This document shows, in pieces, positions 33,649 to 42,815 of a stretch of DNA of 64,000 bases (position 1 is the first letter of the stretch; every line of letters begins with the position of its first letter). Under the pieces are notes generated by a model, which was not told where the DNA came from, did not search any database, and saw nothing but the letters and a program-made list of their open reading frames with translations. This DNA is from Clostridia bacterium (lineage in GTDB: Bacteria > Bacillota > Clostridia > TANB77 > CAG-508): the NCBI GenBank assembly GCA_016290095.1, contig JAEESU010000010.1, forward strand, positions 62,001 through 126,000. The letters are read 5' to 3'. The position numbers and the translations under genes are program-made.

Positions 33649-34194
33649 ATGAAACTATTATTAGTATTTTTTGTTTTTTTATTTTTAGGAATAATCTTTT
33701 CTAAAATCGAAGTAGAAATTAATAATATTGATTTTAGTTTAAATTCATATCATATTAAAAAATTGGAGTTAGATAATTTTGATGTAGATGTTTCTTTATT
33801 AATATTTTCTATCATAAAAATACTAAAGATTAATGTTAATAATAAAGGAGTAATAATAAATGGAATAAGGTTAAACATTAATATTAAGAAATATAAATAT
33901 GATAATAAAAAGATTGCTAATATACTAAAAAAAGATAATAAAATTATTAATAATTTGAAAAATATTGACTTAAACCTTAAATATAGCACATCAGATGCAT
34001 TTGCTACAGCTATGATTTTTCCTATGTTAAATATTATTATTCAAAATATAATTGCAAGGTGTAACTTTTTAGATAATAGTAATTTTAGAATTACTCCATT
34101 TTTTTATAATGTAAATTCCTTAAAGCTTTCTGCTAATTCTTTATTTGTTTTTTCGTTTTTTGAATTTATGAATATTGCAAAACAAATTGTATAA
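33649..34194 (+). CDS. YtfI-like (DUF2953-type) protein
   Basis: A 181-residue protein with an N-terminal membrane helix (about 1-18) and otherwise AT-rich, lysine/asparagine/isoleucine-rich sequence; the central DLNLKYSTSDAFATAMIFPML resembles the DUF2953 core found in YtfI. Its place right before ytfJ, as in Bacillus and many Clostridia, supports the call more than the sequence does. YtfI is a sporulation-associated protein of unknown activity. Shorter than typical relatives. Confidence 0.65.
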   Translation: MKLLLVFFVFLFLGIIFSKIEVEINNIDFSLNSYHIKKLELDNFDVDVSLLIFSIIKILKINVNNKGVIINGIRLNINIKKYKYDNKKIANILKKDNKIINNLKNIDLNLKYSTSDAFATAMIFPMLNIIIQNIIARCNFLDNSNFRITPFFYNVNSLKLSANSLFVFSFFEFMNIAKQIV

Positions 34195-34217
34195 TCCAAA
34201 AAATATAGGAAATAATA
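34189..34217 (+). promoter_or_regulatory. Candidate forespore (sigma-F/G) promoter of ytfJ
   Basis: GTATA (34189-34193), 14-base spacer, GGAAATAATA (34208-34217). The -10 part fits the sigma-F pattern GGnnAnAnTR fully; the spacer is one to two bases short. In Bacillus ytfJ is expressed in the forespore. It starts within the last codons of the upstream gene. Confidence 0.4.
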
Positions 34218-34245
34218 AAGAAAAAAGTAAAAGGAGAGTAAGAAT

Positions 34246-34794
34246 ATGAGTGAACAACATCCAATCGAAGTATTAATGGAAACAGCTATGAATAATATCA
34301 AAGATATGGTTGATGTAAATACAATTATAGGAGATCCTATAGAGACAACAACTGGAATGGTAATTATTCCAATATCAAAAGTAAGTTTTGGATTTGCTGC
34401 AGGTGGTAGCGAATTTAAAGGAGAAACATTAGATGAATATAAACGAAAAGATAAGGAAGAAGAAGTACAATATAGACTTCCATTTGGAGGTGGAAGCGGA
34501 GCTGGTATTTCAATAAACCCTGTAGCTTTTGTATTAGTCCAAAAAGATTCTATCAAAGTAATGCCTATAGAACATAGTTCAGCAATAGATAAGTTAATGG
34601 ATTACGTGCCAGATATTATGGACAAAGCAAACAAAGTTGCAGAAAAACAAAGTGAAGAAATGAAAAAAGATGTTAATAAAAATAATAAAATAAAAGATAG
34701 AAAAATTAAAATACATGATGGTAAAATGAAATCTGAAAATGATGGTGAAAATGTTATGGATACAGAAGATTATTTTGATAATGAAGAAGAATAA
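34246..34794 (+). CDS. ytfJ: Sporulation protein YtfJ (GerW family)
   Basis: A 182-residue protein of the GerW/YtfJ family, needed in Bacillus for spore germination enzyme function. Conserved parts are HPIEVLMETAMNNIKDMVDV, NTIIGDPIETTTGMVIIPIS, VSFGFAAGGSEF, a glycine-rich GGGSGAGISINPVAF and FVLVQKDSIKVMPI. The C-terminal 55 residues are highly charged and longer than usual. AAAGGAGAG precedes ATG 34246. Ends at a clear terminator. Confidence 0.93.
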   Translation: MSEQHPIEVLMETAMNNIKDMVDVNTIIGDPIETTTGMVIIPISKVSFGFAAGGSEFKGETLDEYKRKDKEEEVQYRLPFGGGSGAGISINPVAFVLVQKDSIKVMPIEHSSAIDKLMDYVPDIMDKANKVAEKQSEEMKKDVNKNNKIKDRKIKIHDGKMKSENDGENVMDTEDYFDNEEE

Positions 34795-34826
34795 AAGTTG
34801 TATAGGACAATTATTGTATCACAAAT

Positions 34827-34855
34827 AAAATTCCACAATTACTGTGGAATTTTTT
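34827..34855 (+). terminator. Terminator after ytfJ
   Basis: 11-bp stem AAAATTCCACA/TGTGGAATTTT, 5-base loop, T-run. Confidence 0.9.
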
Positions 34856-34877
34856 GCCGTATAAATAAATTTTTGTA

Positions 34878-34906
34878 TTGAAAAAAAATATATTAAATGA
34901 TAAAAT
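34878..34906 (+). promoter_or_regulatory. Probable promoter of the ALDH-like gene cluster
   Basis: TTGAAA (34878-34883), 17-base spacer, TAAAAT (34901-34906), 47 bases before ATG 34954. Confidence 0.55.
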
Positions 34907-34953
34907 TTAAACGTTATAAAATGTACATTACCAGTTAAACTAGGAGATAAAAT

Positions 34954-35784
34954 ATGGGAAATGTTGATTTAGAAGTACTTAAGAGTAACGTTAGTGATTA
35001 CACATTGCAAAATGATGATTTAAATAAAATATTAGAAAGTTTAAAAGAGTCTATTATTGCAAATGGAAATTTATTAATGGATGCAAATAAAGAAGATGTA
35101 AAAGTAAGCAAAAAACAGATTAAAATTAAAAAAATGTTACAAATTGTAGACAAATACAAAGATGTAGAATTTACACCCCAAAATTCTCAAAAAATTATTA
35201 TATATAAAGGAGATCCATATGTAACTTTACATGTTTGTTTACAGGCATTAACTAGGAAAACTAAGGTAATATTATTGCATGAAGCTTTTATGACAGGTGT
35301 TAATCAAATACTAATGAGTATTTTAAAAAATATTTTTAGCAAGAAAAATGTTCAAAATCTTATTTACGAAAAAAATGATTACTCATTTGATGATATCAAG
35401 AAAATAAATGGATTTGTAAAAGATATTGTTATAATTGGAGATACATCAATTTATCAATTATTAGATAAAGAGAATATAAGTTCTAAGTTTTATTCTTATA
35501 ACAATATTGGATTATATTGCGAAGCAGAAGATTTAATAAAATTGCAAGAAGCTATATATATTTATGCAAATGAAAATCATTATGAAATAGAGATTTTATA
35601 TGTAGATTCAGTACAAGATGCTATAGAAAAAATAAATACTGATAGATTTAAAAACACTGCAATTCTATTAACAAAAAGTACAGAAAATAAAGGATTATTT
35701 GAAAAAAGTATTAAAAATATGGATGTTTACGTAAATGATAATCCATTTAAAGAAGAATTAGGTAGAATTTACAATTATTTATAA
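34954..35784 (+). CDS. Degenerate aldehyde-dehydrogenase-like (ProA-like) protein
   Basis: A 276-residue protein. The N-terminal third (LESLKESIIANGNLLMDANKEDV in parts) resembles the start of gamma-glutamyl phosphate reductase. KTKVILLHEAFMTGVNQILMS and VKDIVIIGDTSIYQLL follow the pattern of its nucleotide-binding half. The end (DVYVNDNPF) resembles the C-terminal VYVNASTRF-type segment of ProA. The catalytic cysteine region and much of the core are missing; the usual length is about 415. It is therefore probably inactive as a dehydrogenase and may bind a nucleotide or act as a scaffold. It is followed 17 bases later by an unrecognised gene. Confidence in the fold is moderate only. Confidence 0.55.
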   Translation: MGNVDLEVLKSNVSDYTLQNDDLNKILESLKESIIANGNLLMDANKEDVKVSKKQIKIKKMLQIVDKYKDVEFTPQNSQKIIIYKGDPYVTLHVCLQALTRKTKVILLHEAFMTGVNQILMSILKNIFSKKNVQNLIYEKNDYSFDDIKKINGFVKDIVIIGDTSIYQLLDKENISSKFYSYNNIGLYCEAEDLIKLQEAIYIYANENHYEIEILYVDSVQDAIEKINTDRFKNTAILLTKSTENKGLFEKSIKNMDVYVNDNPFKEELGRIYNYL

Positions 35785-35801
35785 TAAGAGGAAAAGTACA
35801 A

Positions 35802-38027
35802 ATGTTATCTAAAAAAGTAGAAGATTTAAGTATTAGAGAAATATTAATGCAACTGGGCGTTCCTACAGGAATTGAGGATATTAGAGCCGCATATAGATTC
35901 AACACGCCAAGTAAAAGATTAATTGAATTTGAGAAAAAACTAACAAATTTAGATGGTGGTTTTGATGATTTAGTAGCTATATTTGAAGAATATGAAGATA
36001 TTTTTGATAAAGAAATATACATTTTCCATGTTGCTAAATTATTAGAGCAAGACATGATTGAAGGTGAAAAGGCAGAATTCTTGAATACAGCTTATAGATT
36101 AAAAATGAACAAATCACCAGAAAACCAAAAACATAATAGTTCATTAATAGCTACTGCTAAAAAGTTACTTAGTGTTTCTGATGTTGCAGATCTTACAATA
36201 GATAAACTTACTAGAAATGTATTAGTTGATTTGTCACAAGATTATATAGGAAATTCTTCAATAATTGCAAGAAGAAACATGAGAACAGAGCGCAAAATGG
36301 CAAAGATTGAAGAAATTTTTGGAACGAATAATATACTTAAAGTATTATGTCCAAGTGATTTAGCTGATATCTCAAGGTATCCCAATTTTGGAAATGTATT
36401 AGCAATTAATATTTTTAAAGGAATAAAAAATAAAAAGAAAGAACAAGAAATAAAAGATCATAACATCAATAAAACATATTATTGGAGCGAATTTAAAAAA
36501 GTTTTAAAAGAAAACATGCAATATATTGATACAGATAAAATGTTGTTATTATATGCAAGTGTTAATTTTGAAAGACAAATGGCAAAGAACCTTTCTGCAG
36601 ATGAAGTGAATTCCCTAAAAGAAATAGTTGATAAAGTTTATACCCTATTAGATGATAATAATACTACAATAAGGTCATTAAGATATAAAGAAGAAATCAA
36701 TTTTTTAAAACTAAAAAAAGATATAGATTCATTAAATAATAGATTTGAAGGTAGTGAGTTTTACTCTGATAAAAGGCTTTTAGATATTATAGATTCTATT
36801 CTAAATCGTAATGATTATGTAAGTAATTATTCTGAAAAGATTATTTCAGAATTATTTAGAATTGATCCAGATTGTTTGGTAAAATTTTGCCTAGTAAATG
36901 CAACTAATTTTAAGTTTTTAGTTGATAAAAATTATATAAAAGATATTGATTTCAAACAAATATTAAATAACAAATTATCAATAGATGTTATGGCATATTT
37001 ACTTATAATAAATAAAATAGATTTTGCATATATTGAAAAAGAGTATGATTCTAAAGAAATGCATGATGATGATTTAAGAACATTAAAATCATTTTTGAGT
37101 GATGAAGATATAAATAGATTACTAGATGACAAAAGATTACTTAATTTATATTTTAAATCTAAAACTACTGAAGAATATGCAAAATATCTAAGAATTTATC
37201 AAATATTTAAAATAGAAGACAGAGATTTAGATTATAGAATTAAAGTCGGTAAAAAACTAATTAATTTAGCAAATGAACATATAAACAACGAAGAATTAAT
37301 GAGTTTCTATCGTGAAGGATTTGTGCCAATAGAATTAGTTGCATCTTCAACAGGAAATACAATTGTTTCTCTATATGCAATTGGTTTATTAAAACCAAAT
37401 GAAACAAGAAAATTGTTTGACCAAAAAATTATTACGTTTGAAATGTTTGCTGAATTTTTAAAAGACAAACAATATAATGATTTTATTAAGATATCTTCAA
37501 TATTTGGATTGTTTTCATCAAAAGATGATAAAATAATTAGAAATAAACTACTAGATTATTATTTCCAATATTCAAGAAAAGACTTAAAACCAGAAGTTAA
37601 AATGAATAAATTCGCAATTCCAAATGTACAATTTGATCCTTGTAATATTTGGAACAATATTAAAGATACAGATGAAGAATTTACGCAAGAAGTTTTAAAA
37701 GATGGATTTATTATATTTAAACTTCCAAATAAAAATAAATATTTTATTCAAAAAGTGTTTGGACCTAAAAGAGAATTTATATATGGTTCAGCTGCATATA
37801 TATTTGATAAAGAGTTTTTTGACACAAATAGAGATGATATTTTATTCAACAATCAAATAAGAATTGATGAAGTGGAAAGTAAACTTAAGAAGAAAGGAGT
37901 TTACAAAATTGTAAACACTGGCTGGGAAAATACAATAGAAAAATATCTTGAATTTAAAAAAGAAAATAAATACAGTGAGGAACAAGAGAGTAAAATAAAA
38001 CAATTATTAAATAAAGTAATGAAATAA
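35802..38027 (+). CDS. Unrecognised 741-residue protein
   Basis: I do not recognise this protein. It has no signal peptide or membrane segment and is almost wholly helical, with strong K/E/D/N content. Visible features: SIREILMQLGVPTGIEDIRAAYRF at the start (in parts); a middle part with repeated short helices; a segment EGFVPIELVASSTGNTIVSLYAIGLLKP (in parts) that looks like helix-turn-helix-type or helical-repeat packing; and a C-terminal beta-rich domain around 610-690 with FIIFKLPNKNKYFIQKVFGPK and FIYGSAAYIFDKEFF. It is co-directional with the ALDH-like gene before it and recG 18 bases after it, so the three may share a transcript. A cytosolic role linked to DNA or RNA is a guess from recG only. 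Confidence 0.7.
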   Translation: MLSKKVEDLSIREILMQLGVPTGIEDIRAAYRFNTPSKRLIEFEKKLTNLDGGFDDLVAIFEEYEDIFDKEIYIFHVAKLLEQDMIEGEKAEFLNTAYRLKMNKSPENQKHNSSLIATAKKLLSVSDVADLTIDKLTRNVLVDLSQDYIGNSSIIARRNMRTERKMAKIEEIFGTNNILKVLCPSDLADISRYPNFGNVLAINIFKGIKNKKKEQEIKDHNINKTYYWSEFKKVLKENMQYIDTDKMLLLYASVNFERQMAKNLSADEVNSLKEIVDKVYTLLDDNNTTIRSLRYKEEINFLKLKKDIDSLNNRFEGSEFYSDKRLLDIIDSILNRNDYVSNYSEKIISELFRIDPDCLVKFCLVNATNFKFLVDKNYIKDIDFKQILNNKLSIDVMAYLLIINKIDFAYIEKEYDSKEMHDDDLRTLKSFLSDEDINRLLDDKRLLNLYFKSKTTEEYAKYLRIYQIFKIEDRDLDYRIKVGKKLINLANEHINNEELMSFYREGFVPIELVASSTGNTIVSLYAIGLLKPNETRKLFDQKIITFEMFAEFLKDKQYNDFIKISSIFGLFSSKDDKIIRNKLLDYYFQYSRKDLKPEVKMNKFAIPNVQFDPCNIWNNIKDTDEEFTQEVLKDGFIIFKLPNKNKYFIQKVFGPKREFIYGSAAYIFDKEFFDTNRDDILFNNQIRIDEVESKLKKKGVYKIVNTGWENTIEKYLEFKKENKYSEEQESKIKQLLNKVMK

Positions 38028-38045
38028 TTTTTAAAAGAGGTATTT

Positions 38046-40097
38046 ATGCCAGAAATATTAAGTAAAGATATACAATACATTAAAGGAGTAGGACCTAATC
38101 GTGCTACTCTTTTAAATAAAGTGGGAATTTTTAATTTAAAAGATTTAATTACATATTTTCCAAGAGAACATGAAGATAGAGGAAAAATAAAGAATATATG
38201 TGATTTAGAAGATGGAGAAGAAGCTTTAATTTCAGGATTTCCAACAGGAAGAATTAATGAAGTAAGAATCAGAAAAAATATGCTTATTTCTAAACTTACT
38301 GTTAGAGATGAAACTGGTACTTGTCAAATTACATGGTATAATCAAAGTTATTTAAAAAAATCAATTAGACAAGATATAAGATATAAATTTTATGGAAGAG
38401 TTACTAAAAAATATGGAAGACCTGAGATAATGTCACCTGTTTTTGAATCTGAAGATGCAAACAAAAATACTGGAAAAATTATTCCAATTTATCCACTTAC
38501 TTATCAATTAACTCAAAATACTTTAAGAAAAATTATAGAAGAAGGACTAAAAGAAGTTAATGGACAATTAGAAGAAACTTTGCCACAATATTTACTTGAT
38601 AAATATAATTTTTATGATTATTCAACAGCAATAAATCAAATACATTTCCCATCTGATTTTGATTCATTTAATAAAGCTAAAAAGAGATTAGTGTTTGAAG
38701 AACTTTTTTCAATGCAATTAGCACTTTTAAGTCTAAAAAATAAATATGAGATAAAAAAGCCTGGAATTGAATTTAGTAAAGATGCAAAAATGTCAGATGT
38801 TATATTTAAATTACCATTTAAGCTAACTAAGGCACAATTAAGAGTTTTAGAAGAAATTGATAAAGACATGGAAAGTTCTAAACCAATGAACAGACTTTTA
38901 CAAGGAGATGTTGGATCAGGAAAAACTGTTGTAGCACTTATAGCTGCTTATAAAGCAGTAAAATCTGGGTATCAAGCTACAATTATGGCACCAACAGCAA
39001 TTCTTGCTAGTCAGCATTTAGAGACTTTTCAAGACATATTAAAGAATTCAGGAATAACATGCGAATTATTAATAAGTGGTATATCCAAAAAGAAAAAAGA
39101 AGATATATTAAAAAGATTAGAAAATGGTGAGATAGATATATTAATAGGAACACATGCTATATTAGAAGAAAATGTAAAATTTAAAAAACTTGGGCTTGTA
39201 GTAACAGATGAACAACATAGATTTGGAGTAAGACAAAGAAGTACAGTTGTTCAAAAAGGAAATAATCCAGATGTTTTAGTTATGACTGCTACACCAATTC
39301 CAAGAACATTAGCTCTAATATTATATGGAGATTTGGATATTTCAATAATAGATGAATTGCCACCAAACAGAAAGAAAATTGAAACATATGCAGTAACAAA
39401 AGGAATGGAATTCAGAGTAAATAATTTCATAGCTAAAAATATAGAAGAAGGAAGACAATGTTATATTGTTTGCCCATTAGTAGAAGAGAACGAAGAAATA
39501 GATGCAAAATCTGTTATGGAAATCTATGAAAATTATAAAAATAAAATATTTCCAAACTATCGTGTAGAATATTTGCATGGAAAAATGAAACAAAAAGAAA
39601 AAGATAGTATTATGGAAGAGTTTAAAAATGGAAATATTGATATATTAGTATCGACAACAGTAATAGAAGTTGGAGTAAATGTTCCAAATAGTAATATAAT
39701 GATTATAGAAAATGCAGAAAGGTTTGGTTTAGCACAACTGCATCAATTAAGGGGAAGAGTTGGACGTGGCGAATATCAGTCATATTGTATTTTAAAATAT
39801 CAAGGAAATTCTCAAATTATCAAACAGAGAATGAAAGTTATTTCTAGCACAAATGATGGATTTGTAATTTCAGAAAAAGACTTGGAATTAAGAGGTTCTG
39901 GAGAATTTTTTGGAACAAGACAACATGGTATACCAGAATTTAAAATTGCTAATTTATTTGAAGATATTGGAACTTTAAAAGTAGTTCAAGAGATTGCAAT
40001 GGAAATTATTAATGAAGATCCATTATTAGAGAAAAAAGAGAATATAAAATTAAAGAGACTAGTTGATGACAAATTTAAAGACAGAATTGATATTTAA
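38046..40097 (+). CDS. recG: ATP-dependent DNA helicase RecG
   Basis: Branch-migrating helicase that regresses stalled replication forks. The 683-residue protein begins IQYIKGVGPNRATLLNKVGI and has the wedge OB-fold (about 55-150). Motif I is LLQGDVGSGKTVVA, motif II is DEQH (in VVTDEQHRFGVRQR), motif III is MTATPIPRTLAL, and motif VI is LHQLRGRVGRGE. The C-terminal TRG-type region FFGTRQHGIPEFKIANLFED is present. Full length for Firmicutes. Confidence 0.97.
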   Translation: MPEILSKDIQYIKGVGPNRATLLNKVGIFNLKDLITYFPREHEDRGKIKNICDLEDGEEALISGFPTGRINEVRIRKNMLISKLTVRDETGTCQITWYNQSYLKKSIRQDIRYKFYGRVTKKYGRPEIMSPVFESEDANKNTGKIIPIYPLTYQLTQNTLRKIIEEGLKEVNGQLEETLPQYLLDKYNFYDYSTAINQIHFPSDFDSFNKAKKRLVFEELFSMQLALLSLKNKYEIKKPGIEFSKDAKMSDVIFKLPFKLTKAQLRVLEEIDKDMESSKPMNRLLQGDVGSGKTVVALIAAYKAVKSGYQATIMAPTAILASQHLETFQDILKNSGITCELLISGISKKKKEDILKRLENGEIDILIGTHAILEENVKFKKLGLVVTDEQHRFGVRQRSTVVQKGNNPDVLVMTATPIPRTLALILYGDLDISIIDELPPNRKKIETYAVTKGMEFRVNNFIAKNIEEGRQCYIVCPLVEENEEIDAKSVMEIYENYKNKIFPNYRVEYLHGKMKQKEKDSIMEEFKNGNIDILVSTTVIEVGVNVPNSNIMIIENAERFGLAQLHQLRGRVGRGEYQSYCILKYQGNSQIIKQRMKVISSTNDGFVISEKDLELRGSGEFFGTRQHGIPEFKIANLFEDIGTLKVVQEIAMEIINEDPLLEKKENIKLKRLVDDKFKDRIDI

Positions 40098-40101
40098 CGA
40101 A

Positions 40102-40130
40102 TTGACAAAACGCAATAAAGATAATAAAAT
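40102..40130 (+). promoter_or_regulatory. Promoter of the 62-residue membrane protein gene
   Basis: TTGACA (40102-40107), 17-base spacer, TAAAAT (40125-40130), five bases after the recG stop codon. Confidence 0.7.
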
Positions 40131-40168
40131 ATATACGCATATTTTATAGAAAAAGAGGATGTTTGATT

Positions 40169-40357
40169 GTGAAAATATTTTTAATTTTAATTGGAACATT
40201 AGCACTTGTTTTTGGTGTTAAATTTATATATGATGCGAGGCCAATTGTAAAAAAGTATTTTAGTTTTGGAGATAAAAATGAAGCAACTCTTGGACTAAAA
40301 ATATTAGGCTTTTTACTAACGATTTTTGGTGGGACTATTTTATATTTTATTTATTAG
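40169..40357 (+). CDS. Small two-helix membrane protein
   Basis: A 62-residue protein with two membrane helices (about 2-20 and 43-61) separated by a polar loop with DARPIVKKYFSFGDKNEATLGLK. Short proteins of this layout are widespread in Clostridia but have no known function. GTG 40169 is chosen because GAGG lies 10 bases upstream; TTG 40163, two codons earlier, is too close to it. It has its own promoter and precedes the nucleoside kinase gene by 21 bases. Confidence 0.75.
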   Translation: MKIFLILIGTLALVFGVKFIYDARPIVKKYFSFGDKNEATLGLKILGFLLTIFGGTILYFIY

Positions 40358-40378
40358 TTTTACTAGAAAGGAAAAAAT

Positions 40379-42025
40379 ATGAAAATAACTTATGAGAATG
40401 AAGAAATAGAAGTTCAAGACGGAATTGCAATAAAAGATGGGTTAAAAGAACAAATGGAAAAAAGTGGCATTAAAGATATTATTGCTGCTATTTATAATAA
40501 TCAAATTGCATCTTTAAATCATCCTATTCATAAAAATGGAAAAATAACATTTATTAATAGAACAAACAAAGATGGTAGATATATTTATATTAGAGGATTA
40601 TTATATGTTATGAGCAAGGCTTTTGCAGAAGTATATCCAGAAGCTTTACTAACAGTTAATTATCAATTATCTAATTCTATGTATGGAACAGTAGATAACA
40701 TGGAAGTAACTGATGAAGTAATTCAAAATGTAAGGAATAAAATGTTTGAAATTGTGGAAAAGGACTTACCAATTACAAAGGTTGTAATGACACAAGAAGA
40801 AGCAGATGAGTTCTATAAAAAAGAAGAAACTTTTAGAGGAAAATTACAAACATTAGTTGATAAAGATAAAGTTTCACTATATTACTGTGAAAACTATTAT
40901 AATTATTTTTATGGAACAATGCCAATTTCTACAGGATTTGCAAAAGTATTTGATTTTGTGAAATATAAAAATGGATTTTTAGTAAAATATCCAAGTCTTA
41001 CAGAACCAGATACACTATCACCAAATGTAAGTCAATCATTAAAAATGGTTTCTGCAATGGAAGAATATGATGAAATAAATAAAATACTAAGAATAAATAC
41101 AGTTCATAGGTTAAATAGAAAAATAAGAGAACCAAAAGGGCCAAAAGAATTAGTATTAATATCAGAAGCATTGCATGAAAAGAAAATCGCAGAAATAGCT
41201 AAAAAAATTCAAGAACATGGAAATGTAAGAATGGTACTAATTGCTGGGCCATCATCTTCAGGAAAAACTACGTTTGCAGGAAAACTAGGTATGAGTCTAA
41301 AAGTAAATGGTATTAAACCAGTTACAATATCAGTAGATAACTACTTTGTAGAGAGAAAAGACAATCCAAAAGATGAGAATGGCAATTATGATTTTGAATG
41401 TATTGAAGCATTAGATTTAGATCTATTTAACAGACAATTAGTAGATTTATTAGCAGGAAAAGAAGTAAGTTTGCCAACATTTAATTTTAATATTGGAGAA
41501 AAAGAATATAAAGGAAATACTTTAAAATTACAAGATGATGAAATCCTTGTTATAGAAGGAATTCATTGCATGAATGATAGACTTACAAGTTTAATTCCTA
41601 AAGAAAATAAGTTTAAAGTATATATTAGTGATTTAACAGTATTAAACATTGACTATTACAACAGAATTTCAACAACAGATACGAGATTAATTAGAAGAAT
41701 TGTAAGAGATCATCAATTTAGAGGATATTCAGCTTTAGATACATTGCAAAGGTGGAATTCAGTTAATAAGGGAGAACAAAAAAATATTTTCCCATTTCAA
41801 GAGGACGCTGATTGTATGTTTAATTCATCTATTGTATATGAACTTGCTGTATTAAAACAATATGCTATGCCATTACTAGAAGAAATACCAGACACTTATG
41901 AAGAATATATGGAAGCAAGAAGATTAATTGCTTTATTAAAATATTTTGAAGATATGGATTCGAGTTTAATCCCTAACAATTCATTACTTAGAGAGTTTAT
42001 TGGTGGAAGTATATTTGAAGAATAG
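40379..42025 (+). CDS. Nucleoside (uridine) kinase with TGS/editing-like N-terminus
   Basis: A 548-residue protein. The C-terminal half is a uridine kinase/phosphoribulokinase domain with P-loop AGPSSSGKTTFAGK (about 290-302), SVDNYFVERKDNP and VIEGIHCMNDRL. The N-terminal 60 residues look like a TGS ubiquitin-like fold, followed by a threonyl-tRNA-synthetase-editing-type region with YVMSKAFAEVYPEALLTV. This long form is common in Clostridia and is distinct from the 210-residue Udk. It probably phosphorylates uridine or cytidine; the role of the N-terminal part is not known. Confidence 0.88.
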   Translation: MKITYENEEIEVQDGIAIKDGLKEQMEKSGIKDIIAAIYNNQIASLNHPIHKNGKITFINRTNKDGRYIYIRGLLYVMSKAFAEVYPEALLTVNYQLSNSMYGTVDNMEVTDEVIQNVRNKMFEIVEKDLPITKVVMTQEEADEFYKKEETFRGKLQTLVDKDKVSLYYCENYYNYFYGTMPISTGFAKVFDFVKYKNGFLVKYPSLTEPDTLSPNVSQSLKMVSAMEEYDEINKILRINTVHRLNRKIREPKGPKELVLISEALHEKKIAEIAKKIQEHGNVRMVLIAGPSSSGKTTFAGKLGMSLKVNGIKPVTISVDNYFVERKDNPKDENGNYDFECIEALDLDLFNRQLVDLLAGKEVSLPTFNFNIGEKEYKGNTLKLQDDEILVIEGIHCMNDRLTSLIPKENKFKVYISDLTVLNIDYYNRISTTDTRLIRRIVRDHQFRGYSALDTLQRWNSVNKGEQKNIFPFQEDADCMFNSSIVYELAVLKQYAMPLLEEIPDTYEEYMEARRLIALLKYFEDMDSSLIPNNSLLREFIGGSIFEE

Positions 42026-42039
42026 AGGAATTTTTTGTA

Positions 42040-42351
42040 ATGCCTAATTTTACTGTAATAGATGAGGAATTTGTTTGTGAAAATTGTGGTAGCCAAGTTA
42101 AAAAACTTGGCTATTCATGTAGAAATCATTGTCCTGTTTGCTTATATTCAAAACATGTAGATGTTAATCCTGGAGATAGGCAAGAAAGTTGCCATGGATT
42201 ATTAAAACCAATAGGACTAGATATCAATAAAAAAGGATATGTTATTATTTTTAAATGTCAAAAATGTGGAAGTATTAGAAGAAATGTTGCAGCAGAAGAT
42301 GACAATATGGATTTAATTATTAAGTTAAGTACAAATAGCATAGATGATTAG
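42040..42351 (+). CDS. RNHCP-domain zinc-ribbon protein
   Basis: A 103-residue protein with the family signature RNHCPVCLYSKHVD and four CXXC-type pairs (CENCGS, CPVC, CQKCGS, plus the single cysteine of the RNHC motif) that would bind zinc. It also has DVNPGDRQESCHGLLKPIG. The family may bind RNA; the function is not established. It sits 14 bases after the nucleoside kinase and 10 bases before the VanZ gene, apparently in one operon leading to argS. Confidence 0.85.
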   Translation: MPNFTVIDEEFVCENCGSQVKKLGYSCRNHCPVCLYSKHVDVNPGDRQESCHGLLKPIGLDINKKGYVIIFKCQKCGSIRRNVAAEDDNMDLIIKLSTNSIDD

Positions 42352-42361
42352 AAAGGAAAGT

Positions 42362-42811
42362 ATGAAAAACATTAAAAAGAAAAGAATTATATTAATAATT
42401 ATTATCATTATTTGGGCAGTATTAGTATTTTATTTTTCTAATCAAGGATCAGATGATTCATCTGGATTTAGTTTTTTATTTACATCTATCTTTATTAAAA
42501 ATAAAGAGATGGCAGAAATTGCAGAACCGTATGTTAGAAAAATTGCTCACCTTTGTGAATATATGATAGGAGGAATATTATTTTCATTATTATTTTCAAC
42601 ATATGATTGGAAAGACGAAAAAATAATAGCAGTATCAATTTTAGTAGGAGCATGGTATGCAACTTTAGACGAAATTCATCAGTTGCTAGTGCCTGGAAGA
42701 GCAGGAAGATTTGTGGATGTCTATTTAGATACTTTAGGTATTACAATAGGAGTATTACTTGTATTAATAGTAAATAAAATATTAGAAAAAATAAAAAAGA
42801 GGAAGAAGTGA
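42362..42811 (+). CDS. VanZ-like family membrane protein
   Basis: A 149-residue protein with four membrane helices and the VanZ family pattern: FYFSNQGSDDSS after the first helix, RKIAHLCEYMIGG in the second, and DEIHQLLVPGRAGRFVDVYLDTLG before the last. VanZ gives low-level teicoplanin resistance in enterococci, but most chromosomal relatives have no known role. I chose ATG 42362, preceded by GAAAGGAAAG; an in-frame ATG at 42344 overlaps the previous gene. Confidence 0.88.
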   Translation: MKNIKKKRIILIIIIIIWAVLVFYFSNQGSDDSSGFSFLFTSIFIKNKEMAEIAEPYVRKIAHLCEYMIGGILFSLLFSTYDWKDEKIIAVSILVGAWYATLDEIHQLLVPGRAGRFVDVYLDTLGITIGVLLVLIVNKILEKIKKRKK

Positions 42812-42815
42812 TTTT

